NCBI GenBank assembly: GCA_019424865.1
Contig: JAHYYS010000049.1
Span: 1 to 20,648 of the forward strand
Length of the DNA: 20,648 bases
Source of the DNA: a bacterium
GTDB taxonomy: Bacteria; Bacillota; Clostridia; Oscillospirales; Oscillospiraceae
Direction of reading: 5' to 3'
Made by a program: the position numbers and the translations under genes. The notes beneath the pieces were generated by a model. The model saw only the letters and a program-made list of their open reading frames with translations. It searched no databases and had not been told where the DNA came from. Positions 1 to 7,980 of the stretch are shown piece by piece. Every line of letters starts with the position of its first letter. The stretch's first letter is position 1.

Positions 1-488
1 CCAGCGGCACCGGCAACATGAAGTTCATGATGAACGGCGCGCTGACCATCGGTACGCTGGACGGCGCCAACGTAGAGATGCACCAGCAGCTCGGGGATGA
101 CAACATCTTCCTCTTTGGCCTGACCGCTGACCAGGTCACCGAAAAGAAGCGCCAGGGCTACCGCTCTCTGGACTATTACCAGCAGAACCACGCCCTCAAG
201 CGGGTCATCGATCAGATCTCCGCCGGCTTCGGCGACGGTGTGTCCTATACCAATCTGACCAACCGCCTGCTCTTTGGCGCCGGCGGCAGCCCGGCAGACG
301 AGTATATGCTGCTGGCCGATTTCGACAGCTACTGCGACGCCCACCGCCGGGCTCTGCAGGTCTATGCCGACCGCACCCGCTGGAACCGCATGTCGCTGAT
401 CAACATCGCCCGCTCCGGTGTCTTTGCCGCCGATCGCTCCATCCGGGACTATGCCCGGGACATCTGGCACGTACCCGCGCGGGGCTGA
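1..488 (+). CDS. glgP: Glycogen/starch phosphorylase, C-terminal part (5' end outside window)
   Basis: This is the last ~162 codons of a glycogen phosphorylase, which releases glucose-1-phosphate from alpha-1,4-glucans in the cytoplasm. The reading frame is open from the window edge (first full codon at 3). It begins in the PLP-site signature SGTGNMKFMMNG, in which the lysine (codon 21-23) carries the cofactor, and continues with TIGTLDGANVEM, diagnostic of the family. The rest matches the usual C-terminal helices, ending in WHVPARG. A methionine codon at 18 is internal, not a start. The gene ends at a strong symmetric terminator. Family assignment is secure. Whether it belongs to a glycogen operon cannot be seen. 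Confidence 0.95.
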   Translation, partial: SGTGNMKFMMNGALTIGTLDGANVEMHQQLGDDNIFLFGLTADQVTEKKRQGYRSLDYYQQNHALKRVIDQISAGFGDGVSYTNLTNRLLFGAGGSPADEYMLLADFDSYCDAHRRALQVYADRTRWNRMSLINIARSGVFAADRSIRDYARDIWHVPARG

Positions 489-500
489 ACCTTCTTTCCG

Positions 501-540
501 AAAAAAATCCCTGGAACCCATGGGTTCCAGGGATTTTTTC
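501..540. terminator. Bidirectional intrinsic terminator between glgP and the diguanylate cyclase gene
   Basis: A near-perfect inverted repeat (arms about 502-520 and 521-539) has a GC-rich core (TCCCTGGAACC) flanked by an A-run on the left and a T-run on the right. Each strand therefore has a stem followed by U residues. It sits 13 bp after the glgP stop and about 32 bp beyond the end of the convergent cyclase gene, so it probably stops transcription from both sides. Confidence 0.9.
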
Positions 541-571
541 TCTTCCGCCCTTTTCTCGCGGCGCGGCCGCC

Positions 572-1711
572 TCAGAAATAGGCCGCCTTCTTCAAATACA
601 GCCCAACAGGAGTGTAGCTCTGTAAAATGTGCCGCGCCTTGCCCACGCTCTTGGCGTGATACAGTGCGGCGTCCGCCTGCCGGAACAGCACTTCAAAGTC
701 CACCTCCTGCTCCTGCACCAGCACCACGCCGATACTGCAGGACACCTGTACTCCGCTTTTTTCCAAAGACAACTTCTGCAAATTCCGTTGAATTACCCGG
801 CATTTCTCCTCCAGCAGGCTCTCCGCCGCTGTCCCTTTGACCAGCACCATAAATTCATCGCCGCCAAACCGCCCCACAATATCCGTACTCCGAAAGGCGT
901 TCAGCAAAACCTGTCCGGTACAGCCCAGAACAATATCGCCGGTATAGTGCCCATGCGTGTCATTTACTTCCTTAAAGTCATCCAAATCCAACATAATCAG
1001 CGCGCAGGTCACCCGGGGGTTATAATCCCGCAGATATTGTCTGGCTGCGTCTATGCTGGCCTTTTTGTTGAAAACATCCGACAGGGCATCCTTGGTGCTC
1101 AGCTGCTTGTACTGCATTCTGGCCTCATAGTCCCGGATACGCAGGGACATCACCAGGTTTTCCACCGCCATTGAACAGATAACGCCTACCAAAGACCCGA
1201 AAATATCATACCACCTTACCGCCGGCTCCTTCCACACCAGCGCCGCCGCAATATAAACCACTTCAAATATTCCCATCAGGCCATAGGACAGGATATGCGG
1301 CAGGGTCAAAATGGCTGGTATGGCCACACATACCACCGGCATAAAGGACCCCGGGCCTCCAGGCGTTCCTACTGTATCAATCAGGATTACAAAAGAAAAG
1401 ACAATACATTCAAACAGAACACTCAAAACTGCCGATGCCTGCCTGCTGACCACATTTCTTCTGCGATACCATGCCACAACTCCGCAGAACACCAGCAGCA
1501 CGGGAAAAAACGCCATGTGGCAGGCCGCGATATGCCATCCCGGAAGCATCCACTTGGCCAGGAGAAGGAACAGCAGAAGCAGTCCCACCGTGATCACAGC
1601 GGTCCACATCAGAATTCGAAGGTTGTCCTCTGCAATTTTCCACTGGGCCTCCCGGAAATATTTTCGCCGCCGCGCTCTTTCATTTTTCACAAAAGCTCTT
1701 ATCCTGCTCAT
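572..1711 (-). CDS. Membrane-anchored GGDEF diguanylate cyclase
   Basis: The protein (379 aa) makes the second messenger cyclic di-GMP from two GTP. Residues ~33-190 hold about five to six hydrophobic segments without a recognisable periplasmic sensor domain. The GGDEF domain fills ~200-365: metal-binding DLDDFKEVND at 242-251, an intact GGDEF active-site loop at 283-287, and RSTD (274-277) exactly five residues upstream, the usual position of the RxxD product-inhibition site. It is therefore predicted to be active and feedback-inhibited. The usual D.LTGL.NR entry motif reads DALSDVFNKKA, a mild deviation. It is the last gene of the minus-strand operon, 51 bp after the preceding kinase, so it is likely co-expressed with it. 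No EAL or HD-GYP phosphodiesterase is nearby. Class is certain; its signal input is unknown. Confidence 0.93.
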   Translation of the reverse strand: MSRIRAFVKNERARRRKYFREAQWKIAEDNLRILMWTAVITVGLLLLFLLLAKWMLPGWHIAACHMAFFPVLLVFCGVVAWYRRRNVVSRQASAVLSVLFECIVFSFVILIDTVGTPGGPGSFMPVVCVAIPAILTLPHILSYGLMGIFEVVYIAAALVWKEPAVRWYDIFGSLVGVICSMAVENLVMSLRIRDYEARMQYKQLSTKDALSDVFNKKASIDAARQYLRDYNPRVTCALIMLDLDDFKEVNDTHGHYTGDIVLGCTGQVLLNAFRSTDIVGRFGGDEFMVLVKGTAAESLLEEKCRVIQRNLQKLSLEKSGVQVSCSIGVVLVQEQEVDFEVLFRQADAALYHAKSVGKARHILQSYTPVGLYLKKAAYF

Positions 1712-1762
1712 ATTCCTGCTTCACATCCTTCCCCATTGGACAGCATCCTCTGTCCCTCTCTT

Positions 1763-4327
1763 CTACTGACGAATCAGCCTTTGCAGCAGGCGCAGCAGTT
1801 CCCGCACATCCAGAGGCTTCGCCACATGGGCGTTCATCCCGCACTCCAGGCACTTTTGAATGTCCTCGGAGAAGGCATCCGCTGTCATGGCAATAATAGG
1901 GACATCAGCGTCCGCCCTCCCGCAGGTACGGATGGCCCGGGTGGCCTCATAGCCGTTCATGACCGGCATGCGCAGATCCATCAGCACCGCATGATAAAAT
2001 CCCGGCTCGGACGCCATAAACTTTTCCACGCAAATTCGTCCGTTTTCCGCCCATTCCAGTGTAAATCCCACAGAAGAGAGCAGTTCACTGGCAATCTCCC
2101 AATTGAGCTCATTGTCCTCTGCCAGCAGAATCCGTTTTCCGGTGTAATCCGGCGCCTGCTCTTCCTCCTCCGGACCGCATGCCGCGCCCGGGTGGGCAAA
2201 ATGGTTCAGCCCATAAAACAGCGTGGACTTGAACAGCGGTTTGGCTATGAACCCATTAATCCCCGCCCGGCGGGCCTCATCCTCAATCTCGCTCCAGTCA
2301 TACGCCGAAATCAGCAGCAGGGGGATATCCTCTCCCACGGTTTTCCGCAGCTGCCTGGCCGTCTCGATGCCGTCCATTCCCGGCATCTTCCAGTCCAGCA
2401 GCACCACGTGGTAGTCCCGCCCCTGGTCATGGCGCTTCTCCGCCATCTCAACGGCGGACTTTCCGTCCAGCGCCCACTGTGCATGTACGCCTATCTCACG
2501 GAGCACGTCGGCCGCGCTTGCGCACAGCTGCTCGTCGTCATCCACCACCAGCATCTCCCAGTCGGGCAGGACCATGTCCTCCTCCGGCTCCCGGGCCCGC
2601 TCCAGATCCAGCGTCACGTGGAACTGTGTCCCCTTGTCCACCTCGCTCTTCAGCTCAATGGTGCCCTTCATCTCATCCACAATGTACTTCGTGATGGTCA
2701 TGCCCAGGCCGGTGCCCTCAATTTTCTGTACCCTCTGGTTGTCTTCCCGCATAAAGGAGTCAAAAATGCGCTTTTGGAACTCGGGAGACATCCCGATTCC
2801 CGTGTCCTCCACCCAAAAGTGGGTGCGCACATAGTCCCCGCCCCTGGGGGAGTCCTCCTGGGTCAGCGTGACGCTGATGGCGCCCCCCTCCGGTGTAAAC
2901 TTCAGGGCGTTGGACAGCAGGTTGAGCAGGACCTGATTCAGACGCAGGCCATCGCAGCGGACCTGCTCGGTCTGAATGTCCCGGATGAAAATATCAAAGC
3001 TCTGCCCCTTGGCCTTGACCTGGGGCTGCACAATACTGACAATGCTCTCCATGGCCTCCCGCAGGGAGAGCCGGTCCACGTTCAGCGTCAGCTTCCCGCT
3101 TTCAATTTTGGACATATCCAGCACGTCGTTAATCAGCCCCAGCAGATGCTTGCTGGACAGGGAAATCTTTCTCAGGCAGTCCTGCACCTGCTCCGGCTTG
3201 CTGATATTGGCGGCCGCGATGGCGGTCATGCCCACAATGGCGTTCATGGGGGTCCGGATGTCGTGGCTCATGTTGGACAAAAACTCACTCTTGGCCTGGT
3301 TGGCCCGCTCCGCTTCCCGCTGGGCCCGCTCCAGGGCGGTCAGCTGCCGCTGGGTCATGCGGAAATACAGGAAGAATACCGTCAGCAGGGCCGCCAGAAT
3401 CACCAGCCCCCCGCCCAGCGCCGTATTAACGCGCTGCGTGCCCAGCCGGGCCACGGTCTCATCCAGAATTCCGTGGGGCATTACCGTCACCAGATACCAC
3501 TCCGAGTCGGGCAGCGGCGAGCAGTACAGATGCCGCTGCTCCCCATCCACCGTCAGCACCGTGGTGTATTCCTTTCCTGCGCTCACCGCGCTCTTCAGGT
3601 CATTCAGCGCCTCCTGGGCCGTCTGCCCCTCAAAGGTGCACCGGTTGACAATGCGGTCGTAATAATTATCCTCCTCAATGTCCGCGTTGCGAACCACAAA
3701 CCAGCCCTCTTTGCTGATGATATGGGAGTAGATCATCGCCCCGTCCATTTTCAGATCCATGGTCTCATTGAGATACTCCATGGGCAGACCGGCAACCAAA
3801 GCGGTGCAGCGGCTTCCGTCCTGCATGGGATATCCTTCCGACTCCGGGTATCCCACTGAAACCCCGAACAGCAAAAGCCAGGCCCCTGAGGCGGTACGCC
3901 CCACAGTCACCTTTTTTTCTCCCTGGTTCAGGGACTGAAGGAAGGGCTCTTCATTGATAATCGTCAGGGGCTCCCCATAGATCACATTGAACTCCCCCTG
4001 GGTAGAGTAAATGGACAAGTGAGAAAATCCCCGGATCTCCGCGCTGACCGCCAGCTCCTCCAGCATTTCCTCCCCATACTCCTGCACTGACTCAGGCGGC
4101 GTGCGCCAGACAATCCCCTCCACCTGGGACAAGCATAAGTCGGTGATCGAGCGGAAATGCAGCCTCATCTGCCGGTTCATCTCCGCCATATAGATCTCGC
4201 CCACCTCATTGATGGCCCGTCTGCTCTCCCGCAGCATATAGGTGTTGATCCAGGTAAACACTCCCACACCCAGAACCAGTACACAGGCCAGGCTGATCCA
4301 TAAAAACCGCATTGTCTTTTTCTTCAT
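1763..4327 (-). CDS. Hybrid sensor histidine kinase with two receiver domains
   Basis: A membrane sensor kinase of 854 aa. Order: TM1 ~8-28; extracellular Cache-like sensor ~35-295; TM2 ~303-323; short coiled linker; HisKA with SHDIRTP, phospho-acceptor His355; HATPase_c with N-box ~463-478, DTGIGM 508-513 and GTGLGM 538-543; receiver 1 with acidic pocket D596-D598, phospho-acceptor D645 and K696; receiver 2 with E737/D738, D784 and K837. All catalytic residues are present in both receivers. There is no HPt domain and no DNA-binding output, so phosphate must go to a partner encoded elsewhere or the receivers act allosterically. GAGGAGGGG lies upstream of the ATG. The gene starts 36 bp after the upstream kinase and is followed 51 bp later by the cyclase, forming one operon. 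The ligand is unknown. Confidence 0.94.
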   Translation of the reverse strand: MKKKTMRFLWISLACVLVLGVGVFTWINTYMLRESRRAINEVGEIYMAEMNRQMRLHFRSITDLCLSQVEGIVWRTPPESVQEYGEEMLEELAVSAEIRGFSHLSIYSTQGEFNVIYGEPLTIINEEPFLQSLNQGEKKVTVGRTASGAWLLLFGVSVGYPESEGYPMQDGSRCTALVAGLPMEYLNETMDLKMDGAMIYSHIISKEGWFVVRNADIEEDNYYDRIVNRCTFEGQTAQEALNDLKSAVSAGKEYTTVLTVDGEQRHLYCSPLPDSEWYLVTVMPHGILDETVARLGTQRVNTALGGGLVILAALLTVFFLYFRMTQRQLTALERAQREAERANQAKSEFLSNMSHDIRTPMNAIVGMTAIAAANISKPEQVQDCLRKISLSSKHLLGLINDVLDMSKIESGKLTLNVDRLSLREAMESIVSIVQPQVKAKGQSFDIFIRDIQTEQVRCDGLRLNQVLLNLLSNALKFTPEGGAISVTLTQEDSPRGGDYVRTHFWVEDTGIGMSPEFQKRIFDSFMREDNQRVQKIEGTGLGMTITKYIVDEMKGTIELKSEVDKGTQFHVTLDLERAREPEEDMVLPDWEMLVVDDDEQLCASAADVLREIGVHAQWALDGKSAVEMAEKRHDQGRDYHVVLLDWKMPGMDGIETARQLRKTVGEDIPLLLISAYDWSEIEDEARRAGINGFIAKPLFKSTLFYGLNHFAHPGAACGPEEEEQAPDYTGKRILLAEDNELNWEIASELLSSVGFTLEWAENGRICVEKFMASEPGFYHAVLMDLRMPVMNGYEATRAIRTCGRADADVPIIAMTADAFSEDIQKCLECGMNAHVAKPLDVRELLRLLQRLIRQ

Positions 4328-4363
4328 GGGGCGTCTTCCCCTCCTCCTGCACCGCTGTGCTGC

Positions 4364-6916
4364 TTACGGGCGCTGAAACAGCCCCTCCAGTGTTCTGCAC
4401 AGCATTCCGAAATCAATGGGCTTGGATATGTGGGCATCCATCCCCGCCGCCTGGGTGGCCGCAATATCCTCGGCAAAGGCGTTGGCGGTAACGGCCACAA
4501 TGGGCAGTCCGGCATCGGGCCGGGACAGGGCGCGGATGCGCCGGGCCGCCTCACAGCCGTCCAGAACCGGCATCTGCATATCCATCAGAATCGCGTCAAA
4601 GGTGAAGGGTTCGGATTCCTGAAACCGCTCCACCGCCTCCTGGCCGTTCCACGCCTGGGTCACCTGGGCGCCCGCCATGGACAGCAGCTCCACTGCAATC
4701 TCCATATTGACCTCGTTGTCCTCAGCCAGCAGAATTCGCCTTCCTTCCAGATCCGACGGCTGTTCGCCGCCGCGCTTCTCTCTGGGCGTTGCCGCCGGCT
4801 GCGGCTCCTCCGCCGCGGCAAGGGGCAGAACAATGGTAAAGCTGGTTCCCTTGCCAAGCTCGCTCTGCACCTGAATTTCCCCGTTCATCTGGGACACCAG
4901 GTTCTTGGTGATGGGCATCCCCAGCCCCGTCCCCACTGTCTGCTTGGCACTGAATCTCGTCTCGCGGCTGTACGGCTCAAACAGATGCGGCAGAAAGTCC
5001 TGAGACATTCCAATCCCCGTGTCTGACACCACAAACTTGTATTTGGCATATTCTCCGCTGTCCAGTTGTGTCACCGATACACAAATGGCATCGCCTGTCC
5101 CGGTAAACTTGAAGGCGTTGGAAAGCAGATTGTTTAAAATCTGCGTGATGCGGAACGGATCCCCCATTACATACCGGTTTTCCAGTTCCAGCTGCGTCTG
5201 CAGAGTCTTTCCCTCCTGTTCAGCCTGATAACGGAACGCCTCGGTACACTCCTCCACACATCTGCGCAAGTCCAGCTTTTTGTTGTTCAGCACCACTTTC
5301 CCCTGCTCCATGCGGGACATATCCAAAATATCGTTGATCAGCCCCAGCAGCTGCCGGCTGGAGGTATTGATTTTCCCCAGATACTCCCGGGTCTTCCGGG
5401 GGTCGTCCGTATGCTGTCCCGCCAAATCCGAAAGTCCAATGATAGCATTGAGGGGGGTGCGCATGTCATGGGACATGCTGCTGAAAAAGGTCTGCTTGGA
5501 GGCCTCGTTCTGCCGGGCAATCTCCAGTGCGTCCTCCATCAGCCGGTGCTCCTGCAGCTGCCGCTGCTTCTCCTGCTCCACCTCCCGGAAGCAGAGCACC
5601 ACCTCTCCCGGGGCCAGGGACTCATCAAAGAGCACCCGTACGCTGACCCAGCGGTATACCTCCCCAAACCGGCGCAGGAAGTCCCCTCCAAAGTCTCTCA
5701 CCCGTTTGGAGACCAGCTTGCGTATACTCTCCGCAGAAAAGCTCTCCAAAAATTCCTGATAGGCCTCCGGCTCAATCACCTCGCCGGCCACCCGCAAAAG
5801 CTCTCCGTACCGACCCGACGGCGGAATCCGGCTTCGTACATAGTCCGATCCCTTGATCATCTCATAGGTCTCTTTTCCAAAATCAATCCGGTAAAGGGCA
5901 TAATAGGAATTCCCCAGCACCCGAACAGTCTCATTGGTGCGCTCCATCTGCGCACTGAATTTGCTGTCCCGCCAGGTCATTCCAATCAGGGCTGCCAGGA
6001 ACGCCAGGCTCACCAGGCCAAACGTGCGGGTAATCCACCGAAAGTTCCCCATAATGTTGTCATAGGAAAAAGTTACGATGGAGATCCAGCCGTTGTCCAT
6101 CCAGGTGTAATAAACTGCCCGCTGCTTTCCATCCAAGTCCGTAATGGAAGCATCATAGCGATCCAGCGCGCCGGCGCCGATTTTTTCTATCAGTTCGTGG
6201 AGGTACTGCTGCACTTCTTCTCTGGGCCGCTGCAGATCCGTCTGCTGATAGATTATGGTGCCCGCTCCGTCACACAGGAAAAAGGAGTTTCCCTCCTCCA
6301 AATCCAACAAATCAAACTGGAACCGGATATTTTCCGGGAAAATGTCAAATACCAGCATGGCGTTGGTCTCTCTGCACTTCTGGGCCGCTGTAATCACCGG
6401 CTTGTGATAGATTGCATCGGTATAGACATTGGTGAAAATAATTTCTCCGTCAGCCGCCTCGGCCTTCTGGTACCACTCCGTATCAAAGATGTTGTATGTG
6501 CCCTCCCCCTCCCAGGGGTTTGCAGCCAGCACCTCTCCGTCCAAAATAATATAAGGATCCACTGCTCCGCTTCCCAGCACAACCTCCAGGCGCTGAAAAT
6601 AGAGCTCCATCCATCCCAGCAGATCCTCCTTGCTCTCCCCCTCTGACACGCGCTTGTCCACTGAGGCGGTGCCGAAAGAGAGCAGCGTCTCATAAATGGC
6701 AAGGCTGCTCTGCTCCTCGGCGGCATAGCCCCGGGCCAGCGCGGTTCCCGTGTCCCAGGCATTTTGCAGCAGTGCGGTGCGAATCACGGCCGTACCAGCC
6801 ACGGCCAGTACCGCCAGCACCGCAAATGCGGCAATATTCAGCCGCATATTGCGCAGAACGCGCTTCAGTCTGGCCGCTGTTCGTTTTCTTCTCCTGGTGC
6901 TCTCCCAACTCCCCAC
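4364..6916 (-). CDS. Hybrid sensor histidine kinase (dCache, PAS-like, HisKA, HATPase, one receiver)
   Basis: About 850 aa from the chosen GTG start. Order (numbered from it): TM1 ~28-46; extracellular double-Cache region ~47-290 with WYQKA at 148-152, YTDA and VFDI; TM2 ~296-315; PAS-like fold ~328-447; HisKA with SHDMRTP, His483; HATPase_c with N-box ~590-605, DTGIGM 632-637 and GTGLGM 662-667; receiver with phospho-acceptor D779 and K832. Start choice: the frame is open to a GTG at 7030, but a promoter (6988-7016) lies inside that extension, which would also add 38 residues unlike a signal anchor. The GTG at 6916 has GAGGGAG eight bases upstream. GTG 6925 is an alternative. It is the first gene of the operon. 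The cytoplasmic half resembles the next kinase, suggesting an old duplication with divergent sensors. No DNA-binding domain. Confidence 0.92.
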   Translation of the reverse strand: MGSWESTRRRKRTAARLKRVLRNMRLNIAAFAVLAVLAVAGTAVIRTALLQNAWDTGTALARGYAAEEQSSLAIYETLLSFGTASVDKRVSEGESKEDLLGWMELYFQRLEVVLGSGAVDPYIILDGEVLAANPWEGEGTYNIFDTEWYQKAEAADGEIIFTNVYTDAIYHKPVITAAQKCRETNAMLVFDIFPENIRFQFDLLDLEEGNSFFLCDGAGTIIYQQTDLQRPREEVQQYLHELIEKIGAGALDRYDASITDLDGKQRAVYYTWMDNGWISIVTFSYDNIMGNFRWITRTFGLVSLAFLAALIGMTWRDSKFSAQMERTNETVRVLGNSYYALYRIDFGKETYEMIKGSDYVRSRIPPSGRYGELLRVAGEVIEPEAYQEFLESFSAESIRKLVSKRVRDFGGDFLRRFGEVYRWVSVRVLFDESLAPGEVVLCFREVEQEKQRQLQEHRLMEDALEIARQNEASKQTFFSSMSHDMRTPLNAIIGLSDLAGQHTDDPRKTREYLGKINTSSRQLLGLINDILDMSRMEQGKVVLNNKKLDLRRCVEECTEAFRYQAEQEGKTLQTQLELENRYVMGDPFRITQILNNLLSNAFKFTGTGDAICVSVTQLDSGEYAKYKFVVSDTGIGMSQDFLPHLFEPYSRETRFSAKQTVGTGLGMPITKNLVSQMNGEIQVQSELGKGTSFTIVLPLAAAEEPQPAATPREKRGGEQPSDLEGRRILLAEDNEVNMEIAVELLSMAGAQVTQAWNGQEAVERFQESEPFTFDAILMDMQMPVLDGCEAARRIRALSRPDAGLPIVAVTANAFAEDIAATQAAGMDAHISKPIDFGMLCRTLEGLFQRP

Positions 6917-6987
6917 CCGGCTCACTCCCTCAACTGCTCTGCTTTCCAGCTGTCCGTCCTGCGTTTCTCGTATTCCTAGATATTGTA

Positions 6988-7016
6988 AGTATAGCGAAAA
7001 ACCCGGCTTCCTGCAA
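6988..7016 (-). promoter_or_regulatory. Predicted sigma-A promoter of the kinase/cyclase operon
   Basis: Reading the minus strand, TTGCAG (7011-7016) and TATACT (6988-6993) are separated by exactly 17 bp. The -10 matches the consensus at five of six positions, the -35 at three. Transcription would begin near 6981, leaving a leader of roughly 65 nt before the GTG at 6916. This placement is the main argument against the longer GTG start at 7030. Confidence 0.55.
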
Positions 7017-7129
7017 GTCAGCGCCGACACGCGTCCGGCGGCGCTTCATCATTTTAACCAAGTCCCGCTCTGCCCTGCTTGTTTTCCCTCGCCGGCCCGG
7101 ACGGATTGTTTTTCTCATTATACCCTATC

Positions 7130-7168
7130 GGCGTTTATTCCTCAACGCCAAAAGTTTATTTATAAATA
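7130..7168. promoter_or_regulatory. Possible operator: two palindromes upstream of the XRE-family gene
   Basis: The divergent region 7017-7213 holds a GGCGTT...AACGCC inverted repeat (7130-7135 / 7144-7149, 8-nt spacer) and, 7 bp further on, the perfect 12-bp palindrome TATTTATAAATA (7157-7168). Both lie within the only AT-rich stretch before the regulator gene. XRE-type repressors commonly bind such palindromes in their own promoter, so these are candidate autoregulatory sites. No good -35/-10 pair for the regulator could be fixed. The A/T-only palindrome may simply be the promoter's AT-rich core. Confidence 0.35.
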
Positions 7169-7213
7169 TAACTTCCCGGGGTAGACTAAAGCAAAGGCGC
7201 TGGGAGGCATAGC

Positions 7214-7546
7214 ATGGACTGGGTATCAGTTGGCCGGAGAATCCGCAGGCAGCGGGAATATTTGGGGTATACCAGGGAGCAGCTGGCCGAGCTGCTGGAT
7301 ATCACCCCCAAATTTTGTTCTGATATTGAGCTGGGCTGCAAGGGAATGTCGATTCCAACCCTGTGCCGTATGGCCTCCGCCCTGCGGCTGACCACAGATT
7401 ATATTCTGCTGGGCAAAACAGATGCCCCTGCGGACGAGTCTTTGTTCCTTCTCCTCCAGAGCTGTACCGGGCGGGAGCAGGAATATGCCGAGCGCCTGCT
7501 GAAGCTTTTCCTGACCGCCATGAATACAGACGCAGAGCCCTCCTGA
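7214..7546 (+). CDS. Small XRE-family helix-turn-helix transcriptional regulator
   Basis: A 110-aa protein with an N-terminal HTH_3/XRE domain at ~6-66: RIRRQREYLGYTREQLAELL is helix 1 plus the first HTH helix, and the recognition helix region is DITPKFCSDIELGCKGMS. The IPTLCRMASALRLTTDYILLG continuation is typical of this family. Residues ~70-105 form a short helical tail that could dimerise. The start is well supported by GGGAGG six bases before the ATG. It is transcribed away from the kinase operon across a shared 5' region, so it may regulate that operon or only itself; this is inference from position. It is followed after 154 bp by a strong hairpin terminator. Confidence 0.88.
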   Translation: MDWVSVGRRIRRQREYLGYTREQLAELLDITPKFCSDIELGCKGMSIPTLCRMASALRLTTDYILLGKTDAPADESLFLLLQSCTGREQEYAERLLKLFLTAMNTDAEPS

Positions 7547-7700
7547 CCGCGCACGCCGCTATCCCCGTGCTCCGGGTTTTCAATCCTTATCCCAAAACGC
7601 ATGCGCCTATCATATTTTCGCTCTGTTCATCATAAAACCGGGCTCCTCATAGGAAGCTTTTCTTGTATGCTCTTCCCCCTGACGTTCCCCCTCCCCTGTG

Positions 7701-7741
7701 CCACGAAAAAAGACACGCCGCAAGCGTGTCTTTTTTCGTGG
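7701..7741. terminator. Perfect 18-bp hairpin terminator after the XRE gene
   Basis: Arms 7701-7718 and 7724-7741 match perfectly around the loop CGCAA. The GACACGC core is followed by a T-run on the right strand and preceded by an A-run, so it can work in both directions. On the plus strand it would end the XRE transcript. On the minus strand it would be a back-up behind the tRNA-Leu terminator. Its core shares AAAGACACG with the tRNA terminator at 7939-7980. Confidence 0.75.
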
Positions 7742-7825
7742 AAATATGGCGGTTAAAATCAATATTTTGAAATGTCGAAAAGGTATAGGAAAACCACCCA
7801 ACCGGCCTTCTGGCCGGCGGCGCTT

Positions 7826-7874
7826 CTGCGCCGTACGAGTGTTTTGCCTGCGGCAAAACACTCGTACGGCGCAG
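7826..7874. repeat. Perfect 23-bp inverted repeat with 3-nt loop
   Basis: Arms 7826-7848 and 7852-7874 are exact reverse complements around the loop TGC, with no mismatch. There is no T-run on either side, so it is not a standard intrinsic terminator. A smaller CCGGCC/GGCCGG hairpin (7802-7817) lies just to the left. Possible identities are an extragenic palindromic element, the core of a miniature mobile element, or a structured RNA. Nothing decides between these. Confidence 0.8.
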
Positions 7875-7904
7875 GCGGAATTCATTTCCTCCGAGCATTT
7901 TAAA

Positions 7905-7928
7905 CCAAAGGGCGGAAGCCGCCTTTGG
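7905..7928. repeat. Short bulged hairpin
   Basis: CCAAAGGGCGG (7905-7915) pairs with CCGCCTTTGG (7919-7928) around AAG, with one unpaired G. It lies between the 23-bp palindrome and the tRNA terminator and has no T-run. Confidence 0.5.
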
Positions 7929-7938
7929 CCCGCGAAAC

Positions 7939-7980
7939 CCAAAAAGAAAGACACGACTTACGTCGTGTCTTTCTTTTTGG
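7939..7980 (-). terminator. Hairpin terminator of tRNA-Leu, starting in its CCA end
   Basis: Arms 7939-7957 and 7962-7980 are perfect reverse complements (19 bp, loop 7958-7961). On the minus strand the stem begins with the CCA of the tRNA and continues with an A-rich arm, the GACACGAC core and a T-rich arm. The T-rich arm ends in TTTTTGG. The tRNA 3' end is thus the first base pairs of the terminator stem, so termination and 3' processing are physically linked. Confidence 0.7.

Larger units (their letters stand above)
7547..7977. other. Gene-free, hairpin-rich intergenic region
   Basis: About 430 bp between the XRE gene and tRNA-Leu with no credible coding sequence. Reading frames across it carry no start with a ribosome site and no recognisable motif. 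From 7701 onward it holds five successive inverted repeats: 18-bp arms at 7701-7741, 6-bp at 7802-7817, 23-bp at 7826-7874, about 10-bp with one bulge at 7905-7928, and 19-bp at 7939-7980. The outermost two look like terminators and are listed separately. The stretch 7547-7700 shows nothing I can name. Confidence 0.8.

Noticed and set aside
1295..3859. Long plus-strand reading frame (854 codons) opposite the two-receiver kinase
   Set aside because: It is antisense to a gene with complete kinase and receiver motifs. Its composition (His/Gln/Leu/Arg-rich, no domains) is that of a GC-driven shadow.
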